Assembly: GCA_023433705.1 (NCBI GenBank)
Contig: JAEYUC010000083.1
Location: 1-43,667, forward strand
Direction of reading: 5' to 3'
Length of the DNA stretch: 43,667 bases
Origin: Pseudomonadota bacterium
Lineage (GTDB): Bacteria; Pseudomonadota; Gammaproteobacteria; Steroidobacterales; Steroidobacteraceae
Part shown: positions 1-8,496 of the stretch, in pieces
Numbering within the stretch: position 1 is the first letter of the stretch
How the letters are laid out: the number at the start of each line of letters is the position of its first letter
The notes under the pieces: model-generated
Told to the model about the DNA's origin: nothing
Database searches by the model: none
What the model saw: only the letters and a program-made list of their open reading frames with translations
Made by a program: the position numbers and the translations under genes

Positions 1-27
1 CTAACTCCGCTTTTTCTCACCCGGCAC

Positions 28-432
28 CTACGGTCCCCAGCGGAACGGTGGGGGTGGGACGACTTCGGGGGGGCCGGACGGCGCCGCGCGCGGGTCGGGC
101 ACGAGGACTCGCCAGGCTTGCAGCGGATTCGCGATCGCCCAGAACGGGGCCACGATGCCGACCGGCACGGCCTGCTGCGATTTCATCGGCAACAGCTCGC
201 GTTCTCCTTCGACGATCACGGTGTTCCTCTCGGGGTCCGGCGCTGTCACGGCCTGTCGGAACTCGTTGGGCATCATGTAGTTGCGCACGTTGCCGACTCG
301 CAGGTCCAGCGCCGGAGCGGTGGACTTCGCGGCGGTTTCCTTCGGTGTGGGCTTCGCGGGGACCGGCGGCGGATCGGCCGCGAACGCGGCTCCGCCCAAC
401 AGCAGGAAGGCCATCGCGGACTCGATTCGCAT
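28..432 (-). CDS. Small exported protein of unknown function
   Basis: A 134-residue protein I do not recognise. The N-terminus (MRIESAMAFLLLGGAAFA, then ADPPP) looks like a short Sec signal peptide with cleavage after an AxA-like site, so the mature protein would be periplasmic or secreted. The mature part begins with a Pro/Ala/Lys-rich linker to about residue 40, continues with a mixed segment containing NVRNYMMPNEF, and ends in a proline-rich tail (VVPPPPFRWGP). A GGAGG lies a few bases upstream of the ATG. It sits 61 bases downstream of the rhomboid gene on the same strand and could be co-transcribed with it. No enzyme motif is visible. Confidence 0.6.
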   Translation of the reverse strand: MRIESAMAFLLLGGAAFAADPPPVPAKPTPKETAAKSTAPALDLRVGNVRNYMMPNEFRQAVTAPDPERNTVIVEGERELLPMKSQQAVPVGIVAPFWAIANPLQAWRVLVPDPRAAPSGPPEVVPPPPFRWGP

Positions 433-493
433 ACCGCCTCCAGATTCTTCTTTCCCCTGCGACCCGAATAGCCGTGGGCTGGTTCCACGAACC

Positions 494-2032
494 TCAGTCG
501 CGCGCGGATTCCTCCAGCCCGCGCAGGATCCTGGCTTGCCGGTTCAGCTGCTCCCAGGCGCGCTGCAACTCCGGATTCGCGCGGCCTCCCGCGTTGGTCA
601 ACGAAGTCGCCGCGAGTGCAAAAGCGCGCTCGTAAGCAGCGACCAGATTCTGCGCGGCCGCGAGGCGGCGCGCTGTCAGCGAATCGGCCGGTTCGATGGA
701 CGGGTGATTGCGCAATTCCCGTGTCGCCGATTGCCATGGCCGCAATACCTGTTCGCGCAGCGTATCGGCCGTGGCTGCCGGGGTCATGTTGCCCGTGGCT
801 AACTCCTGCGTGATTTCATTGAATCGCCGGAGCGCATGTTTTTCCGCGACTTCGAGGTCGAGCAACAGGCGATTCACTTCGAGTTCGGCGCGGCGGGTAC
901 CGTCACCGGACACCATGGGAGCCGCCAGCATTCCGAGCAGGGCGCAGATGCCGAGTGCCACGGCGGCTATCCGTAAGGGTTGCGGCCGTGCGCGCGCCTG
1001 GGGCTCGAACGGGCGCACCAGCAGGAATCCCGAGAGCGCGCCACCCAGCAAGCCGCCGATGTGCGCGGCGTTGTCGATCCGTATCTCGCTATCGAACAGC
1101 GTGCTCGCGAGTCCGAATCCGAGCGAATAGATACAGAGCAGCAACGCACCCTTGCCCGCCGAGCGGTACAGGTGAAGCGGAATGTCCGTGCGGCGCAGCG
1201 CGAAGAACACCAGCAGCGCGCCGTACACGCCGAATACCGCGCCGGATGCACCCGCGCTGTTCGCGTACGGATTCCACCATCCGCTCACGACGCTGCCCGC
1301 CAGCCCGGACAGAAGATAGATCACCGCGAAGCGCGCGCTGCCGTACAGGCGCTCGGTCAGGTCGCCGCCGTTGTACAGCGCGTACATGTTGAGCGCTATG
1401 TGGAAGACGCCGAAGTGGATGAAGGTCGACGCGAGCAGGCGCCAGTATTCGCCGCTCCAGGTCAGCGGGCCGTAGTTCGATCCGAAGCGGAGGTGCACTT
1501 CCGGATTGGTCGCCGACAGGCCGGCGCCCGCCATCAGCATGATCACGAACACCGCGACGTTGAGCGCGACGATGGTCGGCGTCACCGGCGCGCGCGGCGC
1601 GAGTGTGCGCATGCGCTCCTGGAACCTGCGAATGCTCTTTTGCTGCGCGACGAATTCCGGAGTGGTGGTCTTCGGCAGCAGCCCGAGCAGCGCCTGCGCA
1701 TCCTCGCGAGTCTGCATCCACAGCGCGACGTAGCGATCGTCGGCGATCGTGCGCACGACGATGAGCCGCTCGGCGTCGCTGTAACCCACGTTCGCGATTT
1801 CGGCCAGCCGGATCCGGCGGCGCTGCGCCCGGTGCGAATCGACCTGATCGCCCGAGTGGCTGTCGGCGAAAACCACCTCTTCCGGGCCGACCGTGACGGT
1901 TCCCGCGGCGGTTAGACCGAGATTATTAGAGCCACCGCCCGGCAGCAGCGCGCCCGGAGGACCGAACCGCACCGTGAATCGCAATGCTCCGTCGGGCGTA
2001 CGGTCCGGCGCTGTTCGTGTCCCGTGTTCCAT
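494..2032 (-). CDS. Rhomboid family intramembrane serine protease
   Basis: A 512-residue polytopic membrane protein that should cleave substrates inside the inner membrane. Residues 1-130 form a soluble N-terminal region. The rhomboid core runs from about 150 to 340. It contains HFGVFHIALN (His206, His211, Asn215), the nucleophile motif GASG (Ser263), and the second catalytic residue in AAHIGGLLGG (His324). The C-terminal 170 residues are charged, helical and presumably soluble. This tail and the soluble N-terminus are additions to the minimal six-helix core. No Shine-Dalgarno is visible before the ATG, but a TATTGT hexamer lies 9 bases upstream, which suggests a nearly leaderless transcript shared back-to-back with trkA. 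The substrate is unknown. Confidence 0.9.
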   Translation of the reverse strand: MEHGTRTAPDRTPDGALRFTVRFGPPGALLPGGGSNNLGLTAAGTVTVGPEEVVFADSHSGDQVDSHRAQRRRIRLAEIANVGYSDAERLIVVRTIADDRYVALWMQTREDAQALLGLLPKTTTPEFVAQQKSIRRFQERMRTLAPRAPVTPTIVALNVAVFVIMLMAGAGLSATNPEVHLRFGSNYGPLTWSGEYWRLLASTFIHFGVFHIALNMYALYNGGDLTERLYGSARFAVIYLLSGLAGSVVSGWWNPYANSAGASGAVFGVYGALLVFFALRRTDIPLHLYRSAGKGALLLCIYSLGFGLASTLFDSEIRIDNAAHIGGLLGGALSGFLLVRPFEPQARARPQPLRIAAVALGICALLGMLAAPMVSGDGTRRAELEVNRLLLDLEVAEKHALRRFNEITQELATGNMTPAATADTLREQVLRPWQSATRELRNHPSIEPADSLTARRLAAAQNLVAAYERAFALAATSLTNAGGRANPELQRAWEQLNRQARILRGLEESARD

Positions 2033-2055
2033 CGAGCGGCTACAATAACGCCCCC
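2033..2055. promoter_or_regulatory. Shared divergent -10 element between rhomboid and trkA
   Basis: The whole intergenic gap is 23 bases. On the plus strand TACAAT (2041-2046) ends 9 bases before the trkA ATG. On the minus strand the overlapping hexamer TATTGT (2047-2042) ends 9 bases before the rhomboid ATG. Neither start has a Shine-Dalgarno sequence. The arrangement fits two nearly leaderless transcripts read in opposite directions from one core element. No convincing -35 box is seen for either direction. This is inference from sequence only. Confidence 0.45.
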
Positions 2056-3429
2056 ATGAAGATCGTGATACTCGGCGCCGGACAAGTCGGGCGCACCGCG
2101 GCGTACCACCTGTCCCGCGAGGAATCCAACGAGGTCACGGTCGTCGATACCAACGAAGAAGTGCTGCGTGACCTGCAGGGCCGTCTCGACATCCGCACGG
2201 TCGCGGGCAACGCGGCCTATCCATCGGTGCTCGAGGCCGCGGGCACGGCTTCCGCCGACATCGTCGTCGCGCTCACCTCCAGCGACGAAGTGAACATGAT
2301 GGCGTGCGAAGTCGCCTACACGCTGTATCGCACGCGCACGAAGATCGCGCGCATCCGTTCCGCGGAATACACGAAACATCCGAAGCTGTTCAGCGACGAG
2401 GCGCTGTCGGTCGACGTGTGGATCAGTCCGGAACAGCTCGTCACCGAGTACATCGAGAAACTCATCCAGTATCCCGGCGCGCTGCAGGTGCTGGATTTCG
2501 CGGACGGCCGCGTGCGGCTCGTCGGCATCCGCGCGCGCAAGGGCGGACTGCTGGTCGGCCAGGCGCTGCGGGCGCTCAAGGAACATCATCCCAACACCGA
2601 GGCGCGCGTGGTGGCTATCTACCGCGCCGGCCGCAGCATCATTCCCGACGGCGACACCGTCATCGAGGAGAACGACGAAGTCTTCTTCATCGCGGCGCGC
2701 GACGACATCCGCAAATTCATGAGCGAGATCCGCAAGCAGGAGGCGCCGGCGCGCCGCGTCGTGATCGCCGGCGGCGGCAACATCGGTCTCGCGCTCGCGC
2801 GGCGGCTCGAGGAACAGAACCAGGTCAAGCTGATCGAGCGCGATCCGAAGCGCGCACGCCGCGTTTCCGAATTGCTGCTCAACACCATCGTGCTGAACGG
2901 CGACGCGGCCGACGAGGAACTGCTGATCGAGGAGAACATCGACAGCTGCGACGTGTTCGCGGCGCTCACGAATTCCGAGGAAGCGAACATACTCTCGGCG
3001 ATGCTCGCCAAGCGCTTGGGCGCCAAGAAGGTCATGGCGCTGATCAACAAGCCGTCGTACGCGGATCTCATGGAGAGCGGCAACATCGACGTCGCGATCT
3101 CGCCGCAGACCATCACTATCGGCTCCCTGCTGGCCCACGTGCGCCGCGGCGACGTGGTGCGCGTGCACAGCCTGCGCCGCGGCGCCGCCGAGGCGCTCGA
3201 GGCCGTGGTGCACGGCACCGATCGAACCTCGCGAGTGGTCGGAAAAAAAGTCGAGGACATCCCGCTGCCGGATGGCGCCGCGATCGGCGCGGTGGTGCGC
3301 GGCGACGGTGTCATGATCGCCCACCACGACACGATGATCCATAACGACGACCACGTCATCGTGTTCCTTTCCGATCGACGGCACGTCGAGCAGGTCGAGC
3401 GCCTGTTCTCCGGGCCGGGCGGCCGCTGA
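2056..3429 (+). CDS. trkA: Trk potassium uptake regulatory protein TrkA
   Basis: The peripheral NAD(H)-binding subunit that gates the TrkH potassium channel at the cytoplasmic face. The 457-residue length matches the family (about 458 in E. coli). Two RCK/TrkA-N Rossmann domains are visible: residues 1-130 with GAGQVG at the N-terminus and an acidic residue ending the second strand (VVDTNEE), and a second copy starting near residue 232 with AGGGNIG. Each is followed by a TrkA-C region. The ATG at 2056 was chosen over an upstream start because it begins exactly at the conserved MKIVILGAGQVG. trkH follows after 18 bases, so the two form an operon. Confidence 0.97.
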   Translation: MKIVILGAGQVGRTAAYHLSREESNEVTVVDTNEEVLRDLQGRLDIRTVAGNAAYPSVLEAAGTASADIVVALTSSDEVNMMACEVAYTLYRTRTKIARIRSAEYTKHPKLFSDEALSVDVWISPEQLVTEYIEKLIQYPGALQVLDFADGRVRLVGIRARKGGLLVGQALRALKEHHPNTEARVVAIYRAGRSIIPDGDTVIEENDEVFFIAARDDIRKFMSEIRKQEAPARRVVIAGGGNIGLALARRLEEQNQVKLIERDPKRARRVSELLLNTIVLNGDAADEELLIEENIDSCDVFAALTNSEEANILSAMLAKRLGAKKVMALINKPSYADLMESGNIDVAISPQTITIGSLLAHVRRGDVVRVHSLRRGAAEALEAVVHGTDRTSRVVGKKVEDIPLPDGAAIGAVVRGDGVMIAHHDTMIHNDDHVIVFLSDRRHVEQVERLFSGPGGR

Positions 3430-3447
3430 TCCGGGCGGAATCGCAGC

Positions 3448-4896
3448 TTGTTAGCCGTCGCGCACGTTCTCGGGCTGATGATGGCGTTCTTCGGCCTTCT
3501 CTATCTGTTTCCGATCGCCTGGTCGCTGGGCGTGGGCGACGGCGCGGTCATCGACTTCGTCGCGGCCGGCGTCATCAATGCGGTGGTCGGGCTCGCCGTG
3601 GCGTTCGCGACCCGTCCATTCCGGCGTGAGCTGAAGCCGCGCGACGGCTTCCTGCTCGTGACGTCGTCGTGGGTGCTCATGTCGGCATCCGCCTCGATCC
3701 CGCTCATGATCGCGCTGCCCGACCTGTCGTTCACGGACGCGTATTTCGAGGCGATGTCCGGCCTCACGACCACGGGCTCCACCGTCCTGAACGAACTCGA
3801 CAAACTACCCCAGTCCATCAACCTGTGGCGCCACCTGCTCCACTGGATAGGCGGCATCGGCATCATCGTGCTCGCGGTCGCCGTGTTGCCGCTGCTCGGC
3901 GTCGGCGGCATGCAGCTCTACAAGGCGGAGACGCCCGGGCCGGTGAAGGACGAGAAACTCACGCCGCGCATCACCGAGACGGCCAAGGCATTGTGGTTCA
4001 CGTATGCCGCGATCACGGTCGTCGGCATCGTCGCGCTGCGCGTCGCCGGCATGAGCTGGTTCGATGCGATCTGTCACGCGTTCTCGGCGATCGCGCTCGG
4101 CGGCTTCTCGACGCACGACACCAGCGTGGGCTGGTTCGACTCGCACATCATCGAGGTAGTGCTGATCGCGATCATGGTGATCGCGGCGTTCAATTTCTCG
4201 CGCCACTTCCTCGCGCTGCGCTCGATGTCGTTCGCGCCGTACAAGACCGACTCCGAGGGCAAGGCGGTGCTGATCGTGCTGGGAACGTCGGTTGCGCTCG
4301 TCGCGATGTTGCTGTGGATCGACGGCACCTACCCGTCGTTCGGGGAAGGCCTGCGTCATTCCGTGTTCAATGTGGTCTCGATCGCAACCACCACCGGCTT
4401 CGTCACGGAGGATTACGAGAAATGGCCGACGTTCCTGCCCGTGTGGCTGCTGTTCCTGAGCAGCGTCACCTGCAGCACCGGTTCCACCGGCGGCGGCATC
4501 AAGATGTTCCGCACGTTGCTGCTGGTGCGCCAGGCGCGCCGCGAACTCAAACTACTCGTCCACCCGAGCGCGATGATCCCGATCCGCATCGGCGGCCATC
4601 CGATTCCCGAGCGCGTCGTGTACTCCGTGCTCGCGTTCATCTTCCTGTACTTCGGCACGGCGCTGGTGCTGACCTTCGCGCTGCTCGCGACCGGCCTCGA
4701 CTTCGTGTCGTCGTTCTCCGCCGCCGTGGGCTCCATCAACAACCTCGGTCCCGGCATGGGCGCGGTGGGTCCCTCCAACAACTTTTCCGGCCTGACCGAC
4801 GTTCAGACCTGGATCTGTACGGTCGCGATGCTGGTTGGTCGCCTCGAAATCTTCAGCCTGGTTGTCCTGTTCACCGCGACGTTCTGGCGCAGATAG
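3448..4896 (+). CDS. trkH: Trk potassium uptake channel subunit TrkH
   Basis: The 482-residue inner-membrane channel of the Trk potassium system, working with TrkA encoded just upstream. Four pore loops with filter glycines are recognisable: TTTGST, LGGFSTHD, TTTGFVTEDYEKW and NNLGPGMG, separated by the pairs of hydrophobic helices expected for the TrkH/KtrB superfamily. The start is a TTG at 3448, supported by GGGCGGA 8 bases upstream. An in-frame ATG pair near 3478 would cut into the first transmembrane helix and has no clear ribosome binding site. It converges on the dioxygenase-like gene with only 7 bases between the stops, and no terminator is visible there. Confidence 0.96.
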   Translation: MLAVAHVLGLMMAFFGLLYLFPIAWSLGVGDGAVIDFVAAGVINAVVGLAVAFATRPFRRELKPRDGFLLVTSSWVLMSASASIPLMIALPDLSFTDAYFEAMSGLTTTGSTVLNELDKLPQSINLWRHLLHWIGGIGIIVLAVAVLPLLGVGGMQLYKAETPGPVKDEKLTPRITETAKALWFTYAAITVVGIVALRVAGMSWFDAICHAFSAIALGGFSTHDTSVGWFDSHIIEVVLIAIMVIAAFNFSRHFLALRSMSFAPYKTDSEGKAVLIVLGTSVALVAMLLWIDGTYPSFGEGLRHSVFNVVSIATTTGFVTEDYEKWPTFLPVWLLFLSSVTCSTGSTGGGIKMFRTLLLVRQARRELKLLVHPSAMIPIRIGGHPIPERVVYSVLAFIFLYFGTALVLTFALLATGLDFVSSFSAAVGSINNLGPGMGAVGPSNNFSGLTDVQTWICTVAMLVGRLEIFSLVVLFTATFWRR

Positions 4897-4903
4897 CCGG
4901 ATA

Positions 4904-5608
4904 TCACGCCAGCCGCAGGCACAATCCGGACTCGAGCTCGAGCGAACGCGCGTATTCGATGTGAATGACTCGGCGCGGCGCGTCCGACCGCAAGCGGGCC
5001 GAGGAGTGGACGATCAATGGGCGCATCGCGACCACGCCTCCGGCGCCAACGTGGCAATCCACGGGGTCGGTAGTTAGCAGGCACCGCTCGACCTCGGCCT
5101 CGCTCAGTATTCCGCGGTTGTGCGTTCCCGGCAGTACCCGCAATGGTCCGCTGAGCTCGGTGCATACATCGAGGTGAAGACGCAGGGCGATCACGCCCTC
5201 CATCGCACCGGCCGGCGCTCGCGCGTAAGGCACGCCGTCCTTTTCGGACCATGGCCCCCAGCCATCCACGTCGCGTTTCATCGCGAGCGGCAGCGTGGTG
5301 TCCTGGTGCCATGCGACGGGCCAGTTGGATTCCGGCGTCTTGTCGAACAGCGTGGCCTTGAAGGGAATCGCCGGCCCCGCGAGCCAACGCGACGCGATTT
5401 CGAGCATGCGCGGGTCCCGGGCGATGCGGCCGATGGGCTCGTGACTCAGTACGTGGCGTGCGCCCGCGCGGGTGCGGGCGAGGCTCTGGCCTGCGATGCG
5501 CTCGCGAAACTCGACGGTCTCACCGACGCTGAATACGGCACCGTAGATCGCGTAGCCATCCACTTCTTCGCGACCGTGTGTATCAGTCGGGCCGGAAGTT
5601 GCCCTCAT
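4904..5608 (-). CDS. Phytanoyl-CoA dioxygenase (PhyH) family protein
   Basis: A 234-residue protein of the Fe(II)/2-oxoglutarate-dependent oxygenase superfamily. The facial triad is readable: His101-x-Asp103 in AWHQD and the distal His201 in RPLIVHSSA, followed by arginines 212/213 (PRRVIHIEYA) suited to 2-oxoglutarate binding. GPLRVLPGTHNRG near residue 154 is typical of PhyH proteins. The substrate cannot be read from sequence; family members hydroxylate lipids, amino acids and small metabolites. Its ATG overlaps the stop of the CBS-domain gene (ATGA, 5605-5608), so the two are co-transcribed and probably translationally coupled. It is slightly shorter than many PhyH proteins but the core is complete. 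Confidence 0.85.
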   Translation of the reverse strand: MRATSGPTDTHGREEVDGYAIYGAVFSVGETVEFRERIAGQSLARTRAGARHVLSHEPIGRIARDPRMLEIASRWLAGPAIPFKATLFDKTPESNWPVAWHQDTTLPLAMKRDVDGWGPWSEKDGVPYARAPAGAMEGVIALRLHLDVCTELSGPLRVLPGTHNRGILSEAEVERCLLTTDPVDCHVGAGGVVAMRPLIVHSSARLRSDAPRRVIHIEYARSLELESGLCLRLA

Positions 5609-6033
5609 CCGTGGATGTAGGTCTCCAGGTCCGCGATCGTGCGTTCCTGCTCTTCGATGACGGCTCTCACGAGGTCGCCTATCGAAACAATCCCGACCAA
5701 CTTCTCGCCCGAGACTACCGGCAGGTGGCGGATGCGTTTGTCCGTCATGAGACGCATGCAGTCGTGCGCGTCCTGTCGGGCCGTCACGGTGATGACCTTC
5801 GGTGTCATGATTTCGTCGACCCGGGTCTCGTCGGACGAACGTCCCATGAGCACGACCTTGCGTGCGTAGTCGCGCTCCGAAACGATTCCGGCCAATCGCT
5901 CCCCGTCCATGACCAGCAATGCGCCGATATGGTGCTCGGCCATCTTCCGGATGGCCTCGATGACCGGGTCGCCAGGTCTCACCGAATAGATGGTCTTCGG
6001 TTTCTGATCCAACAACTGTTGCACGGAAAGCAT
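5605..6033 (-). CDS. Two-CBS-domain protein
   Basis: A 142-residue stand-alone Bateman module with two CBS motifs: residues 1-65 (GALLVMDGERLAGIVSERDYAR) and 75-130 (IRHLPVVSGEKLVGIVSIGDLVR). Such modules bind adenine nucleotides or related ligands and usually sense energy state; the partner is unknown here. The ATG has GGAGG at 7 bases distance. A TATGAT hexamer lies on this strand at 6069-6064 and may be the -10 box. It is the first gene of a two-gene unit with the PhyH-like protein. The overlap suggests matched production, but functional linkage is inference. Confidence 0.9.
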   Translation of the reverse strand: MLSVQQLLDQKPKTIYSVRPGDPVIEAIRKMAEHHIGALLVMDGERLAGIVSERDYARKVVLMGRSSDETRVDEIMTPKVITVTARQDAHDCMRLMTDKRIRHLPVVSGEKLVGIVSIGDLVRAVIEEQERTIADLETYIHG

Positions 6034-6205
6034 GCGCTACCTCCGGCGGATCGAATGTAAAACATCATACGCCCGGGTCGCCGAAACCGTACGTAGCTGC
6101 ACGGCGACATGGGAATACCCCTGCGAGTTTGCGATGATTCGCGGGCCAGGGATGCCAGCGAAGACGCCAGCCGATCAGAAGCGGGCGCGCGCCGGGAAAC
6201 CGCCT

Positions 6206-6220
6206 TAGTATCAGGTCGCC
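6206..6220 (+). promoter_or_regulatory. Candidate -10 element close to a GTG start
   Basis: TAGTAT (6206-6211) ends 9 bases before the GTG of the CheD-like gene, the same spacing seen at trkA and at the S33-type hydrolase. A short AGG at 6213-6215 could act as a weak ribosome binding site. No clear -35 is seen. Confidence 0.3.
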
Positions 6221-6709
6221 GTGTCAGAAGCCCCCGTTCCGGAAGTCAGAGTCGAGCCCGATCATTTCGATGTCGTGACCAACGACGTCGTGCTCGTTGC
6301 CCAGCTGGAATCCACCTTTGCGTTATGTCTGTATGACGCGGTGCTCGAATCGGGAGCGCTGGTTCACCTGCGCGTCGGCCCTCCGGGCCGCGTCCAGGAT
6401 CCCGAGCTCACGGACACGACCCTCTCGACGGACCTGCTGCTGCTCGATCGATGCTTCGCCGAATTGCGCAAGAGCGAGCCGCGTGCGCAGCACTGGCAGG
6501 CGAAGGTCGTGGGGCAGGTCCAGGACTCGCCTGGCGCACGCGAGCGATTCGACGGCGTGCAGAGCTTCCTCTCCGCGTTTCTCGCAGACACCAACGTCAA
6601 GCTCGTTTCGTGCGAGGTCCACGTCGAACACGCCCAGGTATTGCGATTCCGTCCCGCGATGGGGCATGTGAGCAGCGAACCCCTTGCCGCTTCCCGCTTG
6701 GGTGGCTGA
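6221..6709 (+). CDS. CheD-like protein lacking the catalytic cysteine
   Basis: A 162-residue protein resembling the chemoreceptor glutamine deamidase CheD. Residues 23-50 align without gaps to the CheD active-site region (LGSCVAV...D...GA..H): Ser31, Ala34, Cys36, Asp39, Gly45, Ala46 and His49 fall in the expected columns. The catalytic Cys column holds Thr32 and the catalytic Thr column holds Val26, leaving only the histidine of the triad. The normal 17-residue spacing between the nucleophile and His columns is kept. Deamidase activity is therefore unlikely; a binding or scaffold role is possible. No che, mcp or flagellar gene is nearby. GTG start. The alignment relies on my memory of the Thermotoga CheD sequence, so homology is probable rather than proven. 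Confidence 0.55.
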   Translation: MSEAPVPEVRVEPDHFDVVTNDVVLVAQLESTFALCLYDAVLESGALVHLRVGPPGRVQDPELTDTTLSTDLLLLDRCFAELRKSEPRAQHWQAKVVGQVQDSPGARERFDGVQSFLSAFLADTNVKLVSCEVHVEHAQVLRFRPAMGHVSSEPLAASRLGG

Positions 6710-6722
6710 GAATGGAGCGGCT

Positions 6723-8492
6723 ATGCGCCGCAACATACTGATTGCCTTGTTGGCCCCTCTGGGATTGCTCACCGCCGATGCCGCGCTCGCCGCCAAGAAG
6801 CCGGCCAACGCGCCGCTCATCAAGCTGTTCGACACGACGTGGCAGGAAGACCTCGCCGACGACCCGATCGGCGCCACGCAGCTCGGCGACACACAGTTCA
6901 ACGACCGGCTCCCGGACATGTCGCTCGAAGCGATCGACCTGCGCCAGAAAAAGAACTACGCGCGCCTGCAGGCGCTCACGAAGATCAAGCGCGACAAGCT
7001 CGACAAGGCCGACCAGCTCAACTACGACCTGTTCCAGTACGAGATCAAGACGCGCATCGGCGAATACCAGTTCAAGCCGTGGATGTTCGCGACGCGCACG
7101 TTCGACGGTCCGCACCTGCTCGCCGAAACCGTCGATTTCACGCCGTTCAAGACCGTCAAGGACTACGACAACTGGATCGCGCGTCTCAACGCGTCCGGCA
7201 CCTTCATCGACCAGTGGATCGTGCTGCTGACCCAGGGCGCCAACGAGAAGCTCACGCAGCCGCGCGTCACCGTCAACAAGGTGCTCGAGCAGATCAAGCC
7301 GCAACTCGTGAGCGATCCCGAGGCGAGCCCGTTCTACGCGCCGTTCAAGAACATGCCGGCGAGCATCCCGGAGGCCGAGAAGGCCCGGCTGCAGGCCGCC
7401 GGCAAGGCCGCCGTGCAGAACGTCACGCTGCCGGCGTTCCAGCGCTTCGACAAGTTCTTCCGCGAGGTCTATCTACCTGCCTCGCGCGACACCGTCGGCA
7501 TCTACGACATCCCCGGCGGCGAGCAGTACTACCGCAACCGGATCAAACTCTACACCACGATCGACAACCCGGAGCCGGCGCGCATCCACAACATCGGGCT
7601 CGATGAGGTGAAGCGCATCCGCGCCGAAATGGAGAAGACGCTCGAAGGCATCAACTTCCTCGGCACGCTCGAACAGTTCCTCGGCTTCCTGCGCACCGAT
7701 CCGCGCTTCTTCTACAAGACGCCCGAAGAGCTAAAGGCCGCGTACGAGAAGACCGCGCGCCAGCTCCAGGCGCAACTGCCCAGCCAGTTCGGCATCGTGC
7801 CGAAGACGCCGTTCGAGGTCCGCGCGGTGCCCGCGTCCATCGCGCCGACGACCACGACGGCTTACTACCTGCCGCCGACGCTCGACGGCTCGCGCCCGGG
7901 CGTGTTCTTCGTGAACCTCTACCAGCCCGAGTCGCGCCCGATGTGGGAAGTGGAGGCGCTGACGGCGCACGAGGCGGTGCCGGGTCACCACCTGCAGATC
8001 GCGCGCGCGTACGAGCTCACCGGCGTGCCGGAATTCCGCCGCAACGCGAGCTACACCGCGTACGTCGAAGGCTGGGCGCTGTACAGCGAGAAGCTCGGCT
8101 ACGACATGGGTCTCTACCAGGACGACTTCTCGAAGTTCGGCCAGCTCAACTACGACATGTGGCGCGCGGCGCGCCTGGTCGTGGACACGGGCATGCACGC
8201 GTTCAAGTGGACGCGCGAACAGGCTATCTACTTCATGAAGCAGAACACCGGCCGCAGCGATCTCGACATCGCCAACGAAGTCGACCGCTACATCTCGTGG
8301 CCGGGCCAGGCGCTGGCCTACAAGATGGGCGAGCTCCGGATCAAGGCGCTGCGCGCCGAGGCGGAAAAGGCTCTGGGCGACAAGTTCGACGTCCGCGCGT
8401 TCCACGACAAGCTGCTCGGCAGCGGCGCGCTGCCGCTGGCCGTTCTCGATACCGAGATGCGCGCCTGGATCGCCGAACAAGCCAAGCGCTGA
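6723..8492 (+). CDS. Exported DUF885 family protein (putative zinc peptidase)
   Basis: A 589-residue protein with a Sec signal peptide (MRRNILIALLAPLGLLTADAALA). DUF885 members are metallopeptidase-like; the signature HEAVPGHH (His416, Glu417, His422, His423) is present, followed by YVEGWALYSEKLG, typical of the family and probably carrying another metal ligand. It should act in the periplasm or at the cell surface on peptides; the exact substrate is unknown. The ATG at 6723 was chosen because the signal peptide begins there and GGAG lies 5 bases upstream; an upstream in-frame start would run inside the preceding gene. It converges on a small minus-strand gene with 4 bases between stops. Confidence 0.9.
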   Translation: MRRNILIALLAPLGLLTADAALAAKKPANAPLIKLFDTTWQEDLADDPIGATQLGDTQFNDRLPDMSLEAIDLRQKKNYARLQALTKIKRDKLDKADQLNYDLFQYEIKTRIGEYQFKPWMFATRTFDGPHLLAETVDFTPFKTVKDYDNWIARLNASGTFIDQWIVLLTQGANEKLTQPRVTVNKVLEQIKPQLVSDPEASPFYAPFKNMPASIPEAEKARLQAAGKAAVQNVTLPAFQRFDKFFREVYLPASRDTVGIYDIPGGEQYYRNRIKLYTTIDNPEPARIHNIGLDEVKRIRAEMEKTLEGINFLGTLEQFLGFLRTDPRFFYKTPEELKAAYEKTARQLQAQLPSQFGIVPKTPFEVRAVPASIAPTTTTAYYLPPTLDGSRPGVFFVNLYQPESRPMWEVEALTAHEAVPGHHLQIARAYELTGVPEFRRNASYTAYVEGWALYSEKLGYDMGLYQDDFSKFGQLNYDMWRAARLVVDTGMHAFKWTREQAIYFMKQNTGRSDLDIANEVDRYISWPGQALAYKMGELRIKALRAEAEKALGDKFDVRAFHDKLLGSGALPLAVLDTEMRAWIAEQAKR

Positions 8493-8496
8493 CTTT

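Noticed and set aside
1..27. Possible end of another minus-strand gene (CTA at positions 1-3)
   Set aside because: Too little sequence to support any call.
1912..3384. Long minus-strand open frame (490 codons) opposite trkA
   Set aside because: It is antisense to a clear trkA, has a His/Asp/Arg-rich composition typical of a shadow frame in GC-rich DNA, and shows no domain.
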